Below are positions 25,768-36,858 of a stretch of 64,000 bases of DNA, piece by piece; within the stretch, counting starts at the first letter, position 1; every line of letters begins with the position of its first letter. Made by a program: the position numbers and the translations under genes. Below the pieces are notes generated by a model. It was not told the DNA's origin and searched no databases. It was given only the letters and a program-made list of their open reading frames with translations. This DNA is from Actinoplanes aureus (GTDB lineage Bacteria; Actinomycetota; Actinomycetes; Mycobacteriales; Micromonosporaceae), in the NCBI RefSeq assembly GCF_015704865.1, contig NZ_JADQTO010000002.1, forward strand, positions 1 through 64,000. Direction: 5' to 3'.

Positions 25768-25986
25768 ATGGGGCGCGGCCGTGCTAAGGCCAAGCAGACG
25801 AAGGTGGCCCGGGAGTTGAAGTATCACTCCCCGAACACCGACCTCACCGCCTTGCAGCGCGAACTGGCGGGTGCCGGTAAGTCCGACCGTCACTTCGACG
25901 ACGACAACGATGAGTTCGTCGACGATGACGAGGACGACGACGCTGAGGACGACCAGGATTCCTGGTCGCCGCCAAGGCGGCTCTGA
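25768..25986 (+). CDS. DUF3073 protein
   Basis: The 72-residue protein has a basic N-terminus (MGRGRAKAKQTKVARELKY) and an extremely acidic C-terminus (FVDDDEDDDAEDD), the hallmark of DUF3073. The family is conserved in actinobacteria without known function; the charge split suggests a nucleic-acid or ribosome contact (inference). The Shine-Dalgarno is GAGGGGG. It is followed by a terminator. Confidence 0.9.
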   Translation: MGRGRAKAKQTKVARELKYHSPNTDLTALQRELAGAGKSDRHFDDDNDEFVDDDEDDDAEDDQDSWSPPRRL

Positions 25987-25995
25987 CCCGTATCG

Positions 25996-26029
25996 CACAG
26001 AGCACGCGGCTTAACCGCGTGCTTCTGTG
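25996..26029 (+). terminator. terminator after DUF3073
   Basis: The hairpin has an 8-bp core (GCACGCGG/CCGCGTGC) extended by CACAGA/TCTGTG, 10 nt after the stop codon. Confidence 0.75.
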
Positions 26030-26061
26030 TGTCGTGGTCATCAGCATTCCGACGGTGACAA

Positions 26062-26096
26062 CGAAGCCCACGCGGGCCTGGCCCGCGTGGGCTTCG
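26062..26096 (-). terminator. terminator of the RiPP cassette
   Basis: A 15-bp perfect stem (CGAAGCCCACGCGGG and complement) lies 14 nt past the precursor stop on the minus strand. It is back-to-back with the DUF3073 terminator. Confidence 0.75.
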
Positions 26097-26110
26097 AACC
26101 GAGCCACGTC

Positions 26111-26338
26111 TCAGCGTGGCCGGTTGTTCCAGTTGTAGAACGTCGGGATGTTTTCGAAGTGGTTCCAGGCGCAGACCGCCGAGCCGCCGTCCTGCGGTGT
26201 TTCCTCGGCACGTCTCTGCCTGGCGGTCTCCGCCTCCGCGATGAGCGCGGCCAGGCCGGCTCGGGCGCCGTGCACCCGTGCCGTCACCGGATCCGTCTCC
26301 ACGCCGTCAGACAGCCGTGGCTTCGTGATCTCGGGCAT
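26111..26338 (-). CDS. RiPP precursor peptide, probable multi-cyclophane type
   Basis: The 75-residue peptide starts MPEITKPRL, has a helical Ala/Arg/Glu-rich leader with a Gly-Gly at 51-52, and ends CAWNHFENIPTFYNWNNRPR (residues 56-75). This tail holds F61-E-N63, F67-Y-N69, W70-N-N72 and W58-N-H60. An aromatic residue two before Asn is the pattern cross-linked by three-residue-cyclophane radical SAM enzymes. A strong Shine-Dalgarno (GGAGGGAG) precedes ATG 26338. The start lies inside the last 32 bp of the maturase gene. It resembles what I recall as AmcA-type precursors in NCBI naming; that identity is unverified. Confidence 0.75.
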   Translation of the reverse strand: MPEITKPRLSDGVETDPVTARVHGARAGLAALIAEAETARQRRAEETPQDGGSAVCAWNHFENIPTFYNWNNRPR

Positions 26339-27431
26339 GGTCCAGCACTCCCTCCAATAGGCGAATCTTGCTGTTACGGCAGTGGTCCGTCTCGGTGACG
26401 TCGAACCGTCCGTGTTCGAAGTAGCGGTTCGCCGCGTGAGCACCGCCACAGAAGCCGAAGTAGGGGCAGGTCTGCCGGCACGCCTCGATGCCGCGCAGGA
26501 ACTCGCCGATCCACGCCGTGTTCTCGGCGCCGCCCAGAATCTCGGGCAGTGGTGTACTCAGCACGTTGCCACTGCTGAAGTCGCCGTACCGGGGATCGTG
26601 GAAGCCGGCCAGCTCGGGCGAGAGCAGGACGACCGACCCGTCGAAGGCGATCGTGGGTATCGGGTCCAGCTGCCGGGGCAGCAGGTCGTCCGCGGTGCCG
26701 TCGAGGACCGCCGCGGCGTACCGCAACGACCACTCCACCTCGCGCAGGTGAATCCGGGGGTCACGCCGCCACGCCGCGACCAGCTCGGCCCAGAAGCCGC
26801 TCACCGCCGCCGGATCGTGGCGGTTCAGCCGGGTGTTGACGCCCTCCAGCTCCTCCACGTTGATGCCGAGCACCTCGCAACCCAGGTCGAGGAAGTACTC
26901 GTACAGCTCGGTGGCGACGCCGGGTCGCGGATCGCCGACCACGCAGAGCGTGGAGAACGGGATGCCGTGCCGGCGTAGCGCTTCGACGCCCCGCATGATC
27001 AGGTCGTAGGCCGGCTTGTTGCCCCGGTCCACCCGATCACCGTTGCGCTCCCGCGGGCCGTCCACGCTGACGCTGACCCGTACGTCGTGCTCGATGAAGA
27101 ACTCGCACCAGGCGTCGTCGATCAGCGTCGCGTTCGTCTGCACGTGGTGCTCGATGCCCGCGCCGAACGGCGCGAAGAGCGCGGCCAGGTGGGTGAGACC
27201 CGCGGCGAGCGGCTCACCGCCGTGCCACACCACCGAAAATCTTCCGGTACGCGCGAAGCCCGCGACCCCGTCCGCGACAGCCGCCGCCACCTCGACCGGC
27301 ATCTTCTGGTTCTCCCGCCGGAACGGAAGGTAGCAGTAGTCGCACGCCAGATTGCAGAGCGTAGTGGGCTGCATGACGACGTAACTGGGAACCGCTGAGA
27401 TGCCCTGCATCCCACTCCATGCAAAGCCCAT
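26307..27431 (-). CDS. radical SAM/SPASM-like peptide maturase (cyclophane-forming type)
   Basis: The 374-residue protein has the radical SAM cluster motif C26-x3-C30-x2-C33 (TLCNLACDYCY). A C-terminal cysteine set (CRQTCPYFGFC and a later DHC) is typical of SPASM/twitch auxiliary iron-sulfur clusters. VVWHGGEPLAAG and VQTNATLID are family landmarks. It is expected to cross-link the precursor encoded directly downstream. ATG 27431 has GGGAG upstream; the longer frame to 27494 runs through tandem repeats. No transporter or protease gene is linked. It resembles what I recall as AmcB in NCBI naming (unverified). Confidence 0.82.
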   Translation of the reverse strand: MGFAWSGMQGISAVPSYVVMQPTTLCNLACDYCYLPFRRENQKMPVEVAAAVADGVAGFARTGRFSVVWHGGEPLAAGLTHLAALFAPFGAGIEHHVQTNATLIDDAWCEFFIEHDVRVSVSVDGPRERNGDRVDRGNKPAYDLIMRGVEALRRHGIPFSTLCVVGDPRPGVATELYEYFLDLGCEVLGINVEELEGVNTRLNRHDPAAVSGFWAELVAAWRRDPRIHLREVEWSLRYAAAVLDGTADDLLPRQLDPIPTIAFDGSVVLLSPELAGFHDPRYGDFSSGNVLSTPLPEILGGAENTAWIGEFLRGIEACRQTCPYFGFCGGAHAANRYFEHGRFDVTETDHCRNSKIRLLEGVLDHARDHEATAV

Positions 27432-27460
27432 ATCACTCCCGTCCGGCAGGTCAGGCCCGT

Positions 27461-27636
27461 ATGGCCTCGAGCCGATGACCCGCGCCACACCCACCCAGAT
27501 CAGGTCAGGTACGGCCTTGAGCCGATAACCCGCGCCACACCCTCCCAGGTCAGGTCAGGTGTGACCTCGAGCCGATGACCCGTGCGGCGCCAGCCGCCCG
27601 GGTCGGACCGTGCGGCGCTAGCCGCCCGGTCATGCT
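27461..27636. repeat. 50-bp tandem repeats (three copies) plus a 28-bp duplication
   Basis: Blocks 27461-27490, 27511-27540 and 27561-27590 share GCCTCGAGCCGATGACCCGCG-like sequence with period 50; the linkers repeat CAGGTCAGGT. From 27581 a second element (CGTGCGGCGC, then AGCCGCCCGG) is repeated with period 28. They fill most of the 316-bp gap between the RiPP maturase and purM. They could be iterated regulator sites for the cassette. Positions 27637-27747 show nothing recognisable. Confidence 0.8.
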
Positions 27637-27747
27637 AGGCCCCGCGGTCCACCACCCAATGCGAAAGATCCGCATGTGCCGGACATCGACACACGCGGAT
27701 CATTTCACGTTTGGGCGCTATCGCGAACCAGAATCACTTTCCGGTGC

Positions 27748-28899
27748 TCAGCCGCGGGTGTAGGAGCCCATCATCTGCACCTCGCCGGTGCCCTCCAGGA
27801 CCTCGCCGACCTGCCAAGCCTCGACACCACGCCCGGTCAGGTACGCCATCGCGCGGTCCGCGTCGTCGGAAGAGACGATCGCGAACATGCCGACGCCCAT
27901 GTTGAACGTGGCCTCCATCTCGGAGTCCTCGATCCGACCCTTCGCCTGGATCAGGTCGAAGATCGGCTGCGGGCGCCAGGTGGAGCGGTCCACCACGGCG
28001 TCCACGTGATCGGGCAGGATCCGCACCAGGTTACCCGGGATACCCCCGCCGGTGACGTGCGAGAACGCCCGCACGTCGGTCTCCTCGATCAGGCCCAGGC
28101 AGTCCTTGGCGTAGATCTTGGTGGGGGTGAGCAGCTCCTCACCCAGGGTGCGCTGAGTGCCGAAGTCGTCGACCACGGTGTCCAGGCGCATCCGGCCGGC
28201 GCCGAGCAACACGTGACGCACCAGCGAGTAGCCGTTGGAGTGCAGGCCCGACGAGCGCATCGCGATCACCGCGTCGCCGACCTCCACCCGCTCCCGGCCG
28301 AGGATCTCGCTCTCCTCGACCACACCGACACCGGTCGCGGACACGTCGTACTCATCCGGGCGCAGCACACCGGGGTGCTCGGCCGTCTCGCCGCCGAGCA
28401 GGGCACAGCCCGCATACCGGCAGCCGTCGGCGATGCCGGCGCCGATCTCGGCCACCTTGTCCGGAACGACCTCGCCGCAGGCGATGTAGTCGAGCAGGAA
28501 CAGCGGCTCGGCACCACAGGCCACCAGGTCGTCCACGACCATGGCGACCAGGTCGATGCCGATCGTGTCGTGGATGTCCAGCTGCTGCGCGATCACCAGC
28601 TTGGTGCCGACGCCGTCGGTCGACGAGGCCAGGATCGGGCTCTTGTACTTCTGCGTGTTCAGCCGGAACAGGCCGGAGAAGCCGCCCAGGTCACCGATCA
28701 CCTCGGGGCGGGTGGTCTTCTTGACCTTCGACTTGAGCAACTCGACCGCACGGTCACCGGCGTGGATCGAGACGCCGGCGTCGGCGTACGTCGCCGAGCG
28801 CTTACGAGTGCCGCGGCCGCCACCGGCTGTCCACAGCTGGCGGTCCGCGCCTTCGGCGCCGTTCGATCCGGCACTGCTGCGCTCGGACACGTGCGTCAC
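27748..28899 (-). CDS. purM: phosphoribosylformylglycinamidine cyclo-ligase
   Basis: The 383-residue AIR synthase closes FGAM to AIR using ATP. Landmarks include SSTDGVGTKLVIA, DLVAMVVDDLVACGAEPLFLLDY, ALLGGETAEHPG and HVTGGGIPGNL. The GTG start at 28899 is preceded by GGGGAG; an in-frame ATG at 28922 is possible. It lies 34 nt after purF on the same strand. Confidence 0.93.
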   Translation of the reverse strand: MTHVSERSSAGSNGAEGADRQLWTAGGGRGTRKRSATYADAGVSIHAGDRAVELLKSKVKKTTRPEVIGDLGGFSGLFRLNTQKYKSPILASSTDGVGTKLVIAQQLDIHDTIGIDLVAMVVDDLVACGAEPLFLLDYIACGEVVPDKVAEIGAGIADGCRYAGCALLGGETAEHPGVLRPDEYDVSATGVGVVEESEILGRERVEVGDAVIAMRSSGLHSNGYSLVRHVLLGAGRMRLDTVVDDFGTQRTLGEELLTPTKIYAKDCLGLIEETDVRAFSHVTGGGIPGNLVRILPDHVDAVVDRSTWRPQPIFDLIQAKGRIEDSEMEATFNMGVGMFAIVSSDDADRAMAYLTGRGVEAWQVGEVLEGTGEVQMMGSYTRG

Positions 28900-28933
28900 G
28901 GTTCTCCCCTTAGCGGTTCTGTGCATCTGAAAG

Positions 28934-30544
28934 TCACGGGTGGTGCAGTGCCCCGGCGCCGCCGGGGCTGGCGACCAGCGGGGTCGGCACCGACCGGTCG
29001 TCGTCGGGGTACTCACGCGCCTCGTAGTCGGACTCGAGCTCCGCGACAGCGGCATCGGTTGCGTCCGGCGAGGCGCCCGGCATGGTGGCGCGCCGGCCGA
29101 CGCCCTCCAGCACGTGCTTCCCGATCAGGTCCCCGGCCGGGAGCTCGATCGGGTACTGCCCATCGAAGCAGGCCATGCAGAGACGTGTCTTCGGTTGCTC
29201 GGTCGCCTGCACCAGGCCGTCCAGGGAAACATAGCCCAGGCTGTCGGCACCGATCGAGCGGCGGATGCCATCGATTTCCAGGCCGTTGGCGAGCAACTCG
29301 GCCCGGGTGGCGAAGTCGATGCCGTAGAAACACGGCCATTTCACCGGCGGCGAGGAGATCCGGACGTGCACCTCGAGAGCGCCCGCCTCCCGCAGCATCC
29401 GGATCTGGGCCCGCTGGGTGTTGCCCCGCACGATCGAGTCGTCGATCACCACGATCCGTTTGCCGCGCACGACCTCGCGCAGCGGGTTCAGCTTCAGCCG
29501 GATGCCGAGCTGGCGGATGGTCTGCGAGGGCTGGATGAAGGTCCGGCCGACGTACGCGTTCTTCATGAAGCCCGCGCTGTACGGAATGCCGGAGGCCTCC
29601 GCGTACCCGATCGCGGCCGGAATGCCCGACTCGGGCACACCGATCACCAGGTCGGCCTCGACCGGGTGCTCCTTGGCGAGCTTGCGGCCCACCTCGACGC
29701 GGGCGGAGTAGATGTTGCGGCCGGCGATCGTGGTGTCCGGCCGGGCCAGGTAGACGTACTCGAACAGGCAGCCCTTGGGCTCCGGCGCGGCGAACCGGCT
29801 GGAGCGCAGGCCGTGCTCGTCGATCGCGATGATCTCGCCGGGCTCGACCTCACGGACGAAGCTGGCACCGGTGATGTCGAGTGCGGCGGTCTCGCTGGCG
29901 ACCACCCAGCCGCGCTCCATCCGGCCCAGAACCAGCGGACGCACGCCCTGCGGGTCACGAGCCGCGTACAGCGTGTTCTCGTCCATGAAGACGAAGCTGA
30001 ACGCGCCGCGCAGCGTGGGCAGCAGCTCCAGCGCCGCGGCCTCGACCGACAGATCGGGGCGGCTCGCGAGCAGCGTGGTCACCAGGGCCGTGTCGGATGT
30101 GGCGTCGCCCACCTCGAGGCCGCGCTCGGCGACCTCCTTGGCCAGCTCAGCCGTGTTGACGAGGTTTCCGTTGTGTGCCAGCGCGATGGTCGTCCCAGCC
30201 GGGGTGGCACGGATCGTGGGCTGCGCGTTCTCCCAGTTCGACCCACCGGTGGTGGAGTAGCGGGCGTGGCCGATCGCGAGGTGGCCGCGCAGACTCGCCA
30301 GCGTCGGCTCGTCGAAGACCTGGGAGACCAGGCCGATGTCCTTGTAGACGACGACTCCGGAACCATCGCTGACGGCGATGCCGGCGGCCTCCTGGCCACG
30401 GTGCTGGAGAGCGTAGAGCCCGAAGTACGTGAGTTTGGAAACCTCTTCCTCGGGGGCCCAGACGCCGAAGACGCCGCAGGCATCCTGGGGGCCGCGCTCC
30501 TGGGGGTCGAGATCGTCGGTCAACCGGCCGTCGCCTCGGGGCAC
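28934..30544 (-). CDS. purF: amidophosphoribosyltransferase
   Basis: The 536-residue enzyme makes phosphoribosylamine from PRPP and glutamine, the first committed purine step. The glutaminase nucleophile follows a short propeptide (DACGVFGVW) and the PRPP loop is RIVVIDDSIVRGNT. GTG 30544 is chosen because GAGGGAG lies 7-8 nt upstream; ATG 30589 has a poor Shine-Dalgarno. purF and purM form an operon, probably with the sterol-carrier gene upstream. Confidence 0.93.
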   Translation of the reverse strand: MPRGDGRLTDDLDPQERGPQDACGVFGVWAPEEEVSKLTYFGLYALQHRGQEAAGIAVSDGSGVVVYKDIGLVSQVFDEPTLASLRGHLAIGHARYSTTGGSNWENAQPTIRATPAGTTIALAHNGNLVNTAELAKEVAERGLEVGDATSDTALVTTLLASRPDLSVEAAALELLPTLRGAFSFVFMDENTLYAARDPQGVRPLVLGRMERGWVVASETAALDITGASFVREVEPGEIIAIDEHGLRSSRFAAPEPKGCLFEYVYLARPDTTIAGRNIYSARVEVGRKLAKEHPVEADLVIGVPESGIPAAIGYAEASGIPYSAGFMKNAYVGRTFIQPSQTIRQLGIRLKLNPLREVVRGKRIVVIDDSIVRGNTQRAQIRMLREAGALEVHVRISSPPVKWPCFYGIDFATRAELLANGLEIDGIRRSIGADSLGYVSLDGLVQATEQPKTRLCMACFDGQYPIELPAGDLIGKHVLEGVGRRATMPGASPDATDAAVAELESDYEAREYPDDDRSVPTPLVASPGGAGALHHP

Positions 30545-30676
30545 CTGCTCGCTCCCTCGCGTTGTTGAACCTGCGCTGTGGATCTGCATAAACGGCTCGA
30601 AGCGCTGATCTGCTCGAACTCGCTGGTCCGCTCCGATCGCCCAGTGTACGCGAGCCCACGGGTACCGGACCCGGGC

Positions 30677-31039
30677 TCATCCGCCGGTCAGCGGCAGGAA
30701 TTCGGAGAGATCGGTCCGTACACCGCTCGCCCGGAGACGTCCGTCACGGACCGCCTCACTCCAGTCCAGGCGTCCGGTGGCCACCAGCAGCCACGTCTTC
30801 GCATCCGTTTCGACCACATTGGGCGGTGTACCTCGGGTATGCCGCGGACCGGCAACACACTGAATCGCACCGAAAGGTGGAATCCGGACCTCCACCGATC
30901 GGCCAGGCGCTCGTTGGGACAACTCGGCCAGCAGCGCTCGGACGGCGTCACGCAGCAGCGGACGACCAGGCTCGACACCTCGATCCAGCGCGTCCAACGC
31001 TTCGGCCACGGACTCGGAATTACTGTGCGCAGGGGACAC
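30677..31039 (-). CDS. sterol-carrier-family protein (bacterial SCP-like)
   Basis: The 120-residue protein resembles the SCP-like proteins that sit upstream of purF in many actinobacteria: RSVEVRIPPFGAIQCV, TWLLVATGRLDW and the ending GVRTDLSEFLPL. Its ligand is unknown. The GTG start has no Shine-Dalgarno, but TATCGT lies 6 nt upstream (leaderless pattern). It is divergent from the membrane protein gene at 31191. Confidence 0.75.
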   Translation of the reverse strand: MSPAHSNSESVAEALDALDRGVEPGRPLLRDAVRALLAELSQRAPGRSVEVRIPPFGAIQCVAGPRHTRGTPPNVVETDAKTWLLVATGRLDWSEAVRDGRLRASGVRTDLSEFLPLTGG

Positions 31040-31190
31040 GTCGGGACGATACGACCCGGTCTGCCGACAACGGCACACCGCCCTGGGTCGCGCGAAAGAC
31101 GTGTGGCAAGGCATAGTGGCCGACGGTGTACAAGTCGCGGGACGTCATCGGGCGCCGAATACCGGTGACCGCGACCGGAAGGCGGTGGAC

Positions 31191-32948
31191 GTGACGACGC
31201 ACCTACTTGGCCGAACGACGCAGGCCGGTGCGTTCCTGGCGCTGGTCGCCGGCCTGGTGGCCGGTGTACAGACGGCTGCTCTGGCGGACCCACCCTCCGT
31301 ACAGATCCGGTCGCTGTCGTCGATCGACGTCAGCTCCGGAAGTACTGTAACCATGCGGTACACCGTTAGTAACCCCCAGCCTGGGAACGGTGAGAATCAG
31401 CCCGGTGGTGCCTTCACCAGCATCCGGGTAAGTGGCGTCGACTGCACAAGCGGCGATTGCAGCCCAGCCCAGCAGATTCAGGGCACCGAGGAGTTCGAGG
31501 CGACGCTCACCGTCCCCACCCTGGGTGCCGGCGAGACGCGGTCGGTCACCGTCACTGTCACCGCCACGGTCAACGGCGAGCAGCCGGGTCAGGCCAGCCA
31601 GACGATCAACGTCCGCGGGCCGGAAAAGCCGCAGACCGTACGGCAGGTGTCCGGGCGGATCCGGGACAACGAGGGTGACAGGCTCTCCGGTGTCGCGGTC
31701 GCCATGCAGGACAGCGCCGGGCACTCGTACGAGACCACCACCAACGGCGACGGCGGCTACTCGTTCACCTCGTCGGACAGCAAGCCCATCGCGCCCGGCA
31801 AAATCACCGTCGCCGCGGTGAAGGACGGCTTCCAGGCCAAGACGGTGGACGTGCAGGGCAGCGCGGGCCGGTCGATCAGTGTGCCGATCACGCTCAAGAA
31901 GCTCGCCGCCGCAAGCCCCTCGCCGACGCCTTCGGCCAGCGCGTCGGCCCCGGCCGAGCCGACCGTCGCGCCGGACGAGGAGGAGGAGACCGACGAGTCG
32001 CCACCTCCCGCGGCGGGCAACGCGAACACGCAGGAGACCGCGGGTGACTCCGAGGGCAGCAACTGGCTGCTGATCCTCATGGGCGGTCTGCTGGTCGCGG
32101 CCGGCATCGGCGCCTTCGTCCTGGTCTGGATGCGCCGTAAGAACAGCGGCAACGACGACACCTCGCTCGACGGGCCGACCCCCGGTTTCGGTGGGCCCGG
32201 CGCGGCGCCGGCGGGCGCCAACCAGTTCGACGCCACCCGGGTCGCGGCTCCGGTCGGCGCGGGCCGCGGCGGCGACGCCACGGTGATCGCCCCGGCCGGC
32301 ATGGCCGGCGGCATCGGCGACGCCCCCACGATGATTCACCGGCCGGTCGTCGAGGACGAGTTCCCCGACCCGTACGGCGCGCCCATTCCGCCCGGTGGTG
32401 GTTTCGCCGGCGGTAGCCAGTGGGACGATCAGGGTGCCGGCTACGGCGGTGAGCAGCCGTACGGGCAGCCGGGGAACGCGTACGGCGAACCCCAGGGCGG
32501 CGGCTACGGCAACGAGGCGGCCCCCCAGCGCTACGACGAGCACACCAGCCTCTACCAGCCCGAGCAGCCGCAGCGCTACGACGAGCACACCAGCCTGTAC
32601 CAGCCCGAGCAGGGCGCCGGCTACGGCGACCCGCAGTACGGGCAGCAGGGCGGCTGGGGCGACCAGGACAACGGTTACGGCCCCCAGCCGGGCGGCTACG
32701 ACCCGCAGCAGCAGTACGGCGGCTACGACCAGCAGCAGGCCGGCTACGGCGACCAGGGCGGCTGGGGCGGCCAGGACAACGGGTACGGCCCCCAGCAAGG
32801 TGGCTACGACCCGCAGCAGCAGTACGGCGGCTATGACCAGCAGCAGCCGCCGCCGCCGCAGCCGCCGGGCCGCTACAGCGACCAGGACGGCTACTACGGC
32901 GGCCCGCAGCAGGGGCAGCGCCCGAACCGCGACTGGCCGGACGACTGA
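31191..32948 (+). CDS. membrane protein with exported Ig-like/carboxypeptidase-regulatory domains and Tyr/Gln/Gly-rich cytosolic tail
   Basis: The 585-residue protein has a signal sequence (FLALVAGLVAGVQTAALA), a CARDB-like beta domain, and a carboxypeptidase-regulatory-like domain (VSGRIRDNEGDRLSGVAVAM). A Pro/Ser/Glu linker follows, then one transmembrane helix (LLILMGGLLVAAGIGAFVLVW) and a 240-residue cytosolic tail. The tail repeats YDEHTSLYQPEQ twice and YDPQQQYGGYDQQQ twice and is low-complexity. The GTG at 31191 has GGAAGG 8 nt upstream. The function is unknown; it looks like a surface protein with a cytoplasmic scaffold tail. Confidence 0.7.
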   Translation: MTTHLLGRTTQAGAFLALVAGLVAGVQTAALADPPSVQIRSLSSIDVSSGSTVTMRYTVSNPQPGNGENQPGGAFTSIRVSGVDCTSGDCSPAQQIQGTEEFEATLTVPTLGAGETRSVTVTVTATVNGEQPGQASQTINVRGPEKPQTVRQVSGRIRDNEGDRLSGVAVAMQDSAGHSYETTTNGDGGYSFTSSDSKPIAPGKITVAAVKDGFQAKTVDVQGSAGRSISVPITLKKLAAASPSPTPSASASAPAEPTVAPDEEEETDESPPPAAGNANTQETAGDSEGSNWLLILMGGLLVAAGIGAFVLVWMRRKNSGNDDTSLDGPTPGFGGPGAAPAGANQFDATRVAAPVGAGRGGDATVIAPAGMAGGIGDAPTMIHRPVVEDEFPDPYGAPIPPGGGFAGGSQWDDQGAGYGGEQPYGQPGNAYGEPQGGGYGNEAAPQRYDEHTSLYQPEQPQRYDEHTSLYQPEQGAGYGDPQYGQQGGWGDQDNGYGPQPGGYDPQQQYGGYDQQQAGYGDQGGWGGQDNGYGPQQGGYDPQQQYGGYDQQQPPPPQPPGRYSDQDGYYGGPQQGQRPNRDWPDD

Positions 32949-32962
32949 TCCGAAGTAGTGAG

Positions 32963-32988
32963 AAAGAGGCCCCGGTCGGGGCCTCTTT
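32963..32988 (+). terminator. bidirectional terminator
   Basis: An 11-bp stem (AAAGAGGCCCC/GGGGCCTCTTT) with a GGTC loop is followed by TC, 14 nt past the stop of the membrane protein. Confidence 0.9.
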
Positions 32989-33013
32989 TCATTTCCTCTT
33001 ACTCAGAAACGCT

Positions 33014-33044
33014 GAAGCCGGCCGGTGTAACACCGGCCGGCTTC
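33014..33044 (-). terminator. purL terminator hairpin
   Basis: A perfect 14-bp stem (GAAGCCGGCCGGTG) with a 3-nt loop lies 12 nt after the purL stop on the minus strand. Confidence 0.8.
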
Positions 33045-33056
33045 GCATCGTACGAA

Positions 33057-35596
<2,540 letters not shown>

Positions 35597-35600
<4 letters not shown>

Positions 35601-36304
35601 CGCTGTTGTCCCCCTGCGAGCTGACCGTCCGCGGACGCCCCCGCCAGGGACCGCAGGACGGAGGTGAAGAAGCCGAGGCCGTCGAGCGACGGACCGGTCA
35701 GCGCCTCCACGGCGTGTTCCGGGTGCGGCATGATGCCGACGACGTTGCCGGCCTCGTTGGTGATCCCGGCGATGTCGCGCTGCGAGCCGTTCGGGTTGCC
35801 GCGGATGTAGCGCGCGATCACCCGGCCCTCGCCCTCCAGCTGGTCCAGCGTGCGCTGATCGGCGACGAAGCAGCCCTCACCGTTCTTCACCGGGATCAGG
35901 ATCTCCTGGCCCGGGGCGAACCGGTTGGTCCAGGCGGTGTTCGTCGCCTCGACCCGCAGCCACTGGTCGCGGTTGCGGAAGTGCAGGTGCTGGTTCCGGG
36001 TCAGTGCGCCGGGCAGCAGATGTGCCTCGCAGAGGACCTGGAAACCGTTGCAGATGCCGAGCACGGGCAGACCGCCACGTGCGGCGTCGATGATCGACTC
36101 CATCACCGGCGCGAAGCGGGCGATGGCGCCGCACCGCAGATAGTCGCCGTACGAGAAACCGCCGGGCAGCACCACGGCATCGACCCGGTGCAGGTCGGGG
36201 TCGCCGTGCCAGAGCCGGACGGCCTCGGCGCCGGCGATCCGCGCGGCACGGGCGGCGTCCCCGTCGTCCAGTGAACCAGGGAAGGTGACCACACCGATCC
36301 GCAT
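35597..36304 (-). CDS. purQ: phosphoribosylformylglycinamidine synthase glutaminase subunit
   Basis: The 235-residue class I glutamine amidotransferase has nucleophile Cys in [10 protein letters not shown] and the His/Glu pair in MPHPEHAVE. It channels ammonia to PurL in a complex with PurS. It lies between purS (2-nt gap) and purL (4-bp overlap), the usual purSQL operon order. Confidence 0.94.
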
Positions 36305-36306
36305 GG

Positions 36307-36564
36307 TCAGGCGACCTCCGCCGCGACGTCCTCGACGATCCGGACGTCGAAGTCCTCGATCACGGGGTTGGCGAGCAGCTTGTCGGCGATCTCGCGGGCC
36401 CGATCAAGGTCGGGTTCACCGGCGAAGTCGATCTCGATCCGGCGACCGATGCGGACAGAGGAGACATCGGTGACGCCGAGCCGGGGCAGCGCATTCGCCA
36501 CCGCTTGACCCTGCGGGTCCAGGATCTCCGGCTTGAGCATGACGTCGACCACGACGCGAGCCAC
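36307..36564 (-). CDS. purS: phosphoribosylformylglycinamidine synthase subunit PurS
   Basis: The 85-residue PurS bridges PurL and Pur[22 protein letters not shown] is typical. Two GTG codons are candidates. GTG 36564 is placed 5 nt after AGGAG, whereas GTG 36570 overlaps the Shine-Dalgarno. It heads the purSQL operon. The 294-bp gap 36565-36858 contains both divergent promoters but no hexamer pair I could fix. Confidence 0.9.
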   Translation of the reverse strand: MARVVVDVMLKPEILDPQGQAVANALPRLGVTDVSSVRIGRRIEIDFAGEPDLDRAREIADKLLANPVIEDFDVRIVEDVAAEVA

Positions 36565-36858
36565 GGGCACTCCTGACTGATAGGTGTAAGCACGCGAAGC
36601 CTACCTGGTGGAGCCTGTCGGCAAGCCACGGCCCGGTGTCGGCAGCCTGACGGAACGGTCATTGAGCTGGGAATCTCCCCGTGATCTCGCACACCCGTGC
36701 GTTTCGGGCAGGCCATGGCCGCCGGGGTCATCACACCCGTGATATGTGTCGATTGAATTGTGGGCCGGAAGCCGCCGATGCCCTAGGTTGCATCCATCGG
36801 ATTCGATGCACCCCCGCGCGCGCACCTCGTCGACCCATCCCCAGAAAGGAACATCGAC

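Noticed and set aside
27461..27590. Possible CRISPR or iteron origin
   Set aside because: Only three diverged units, no cas genes, no replication initiator and no AT-rich unwinding element nearby.
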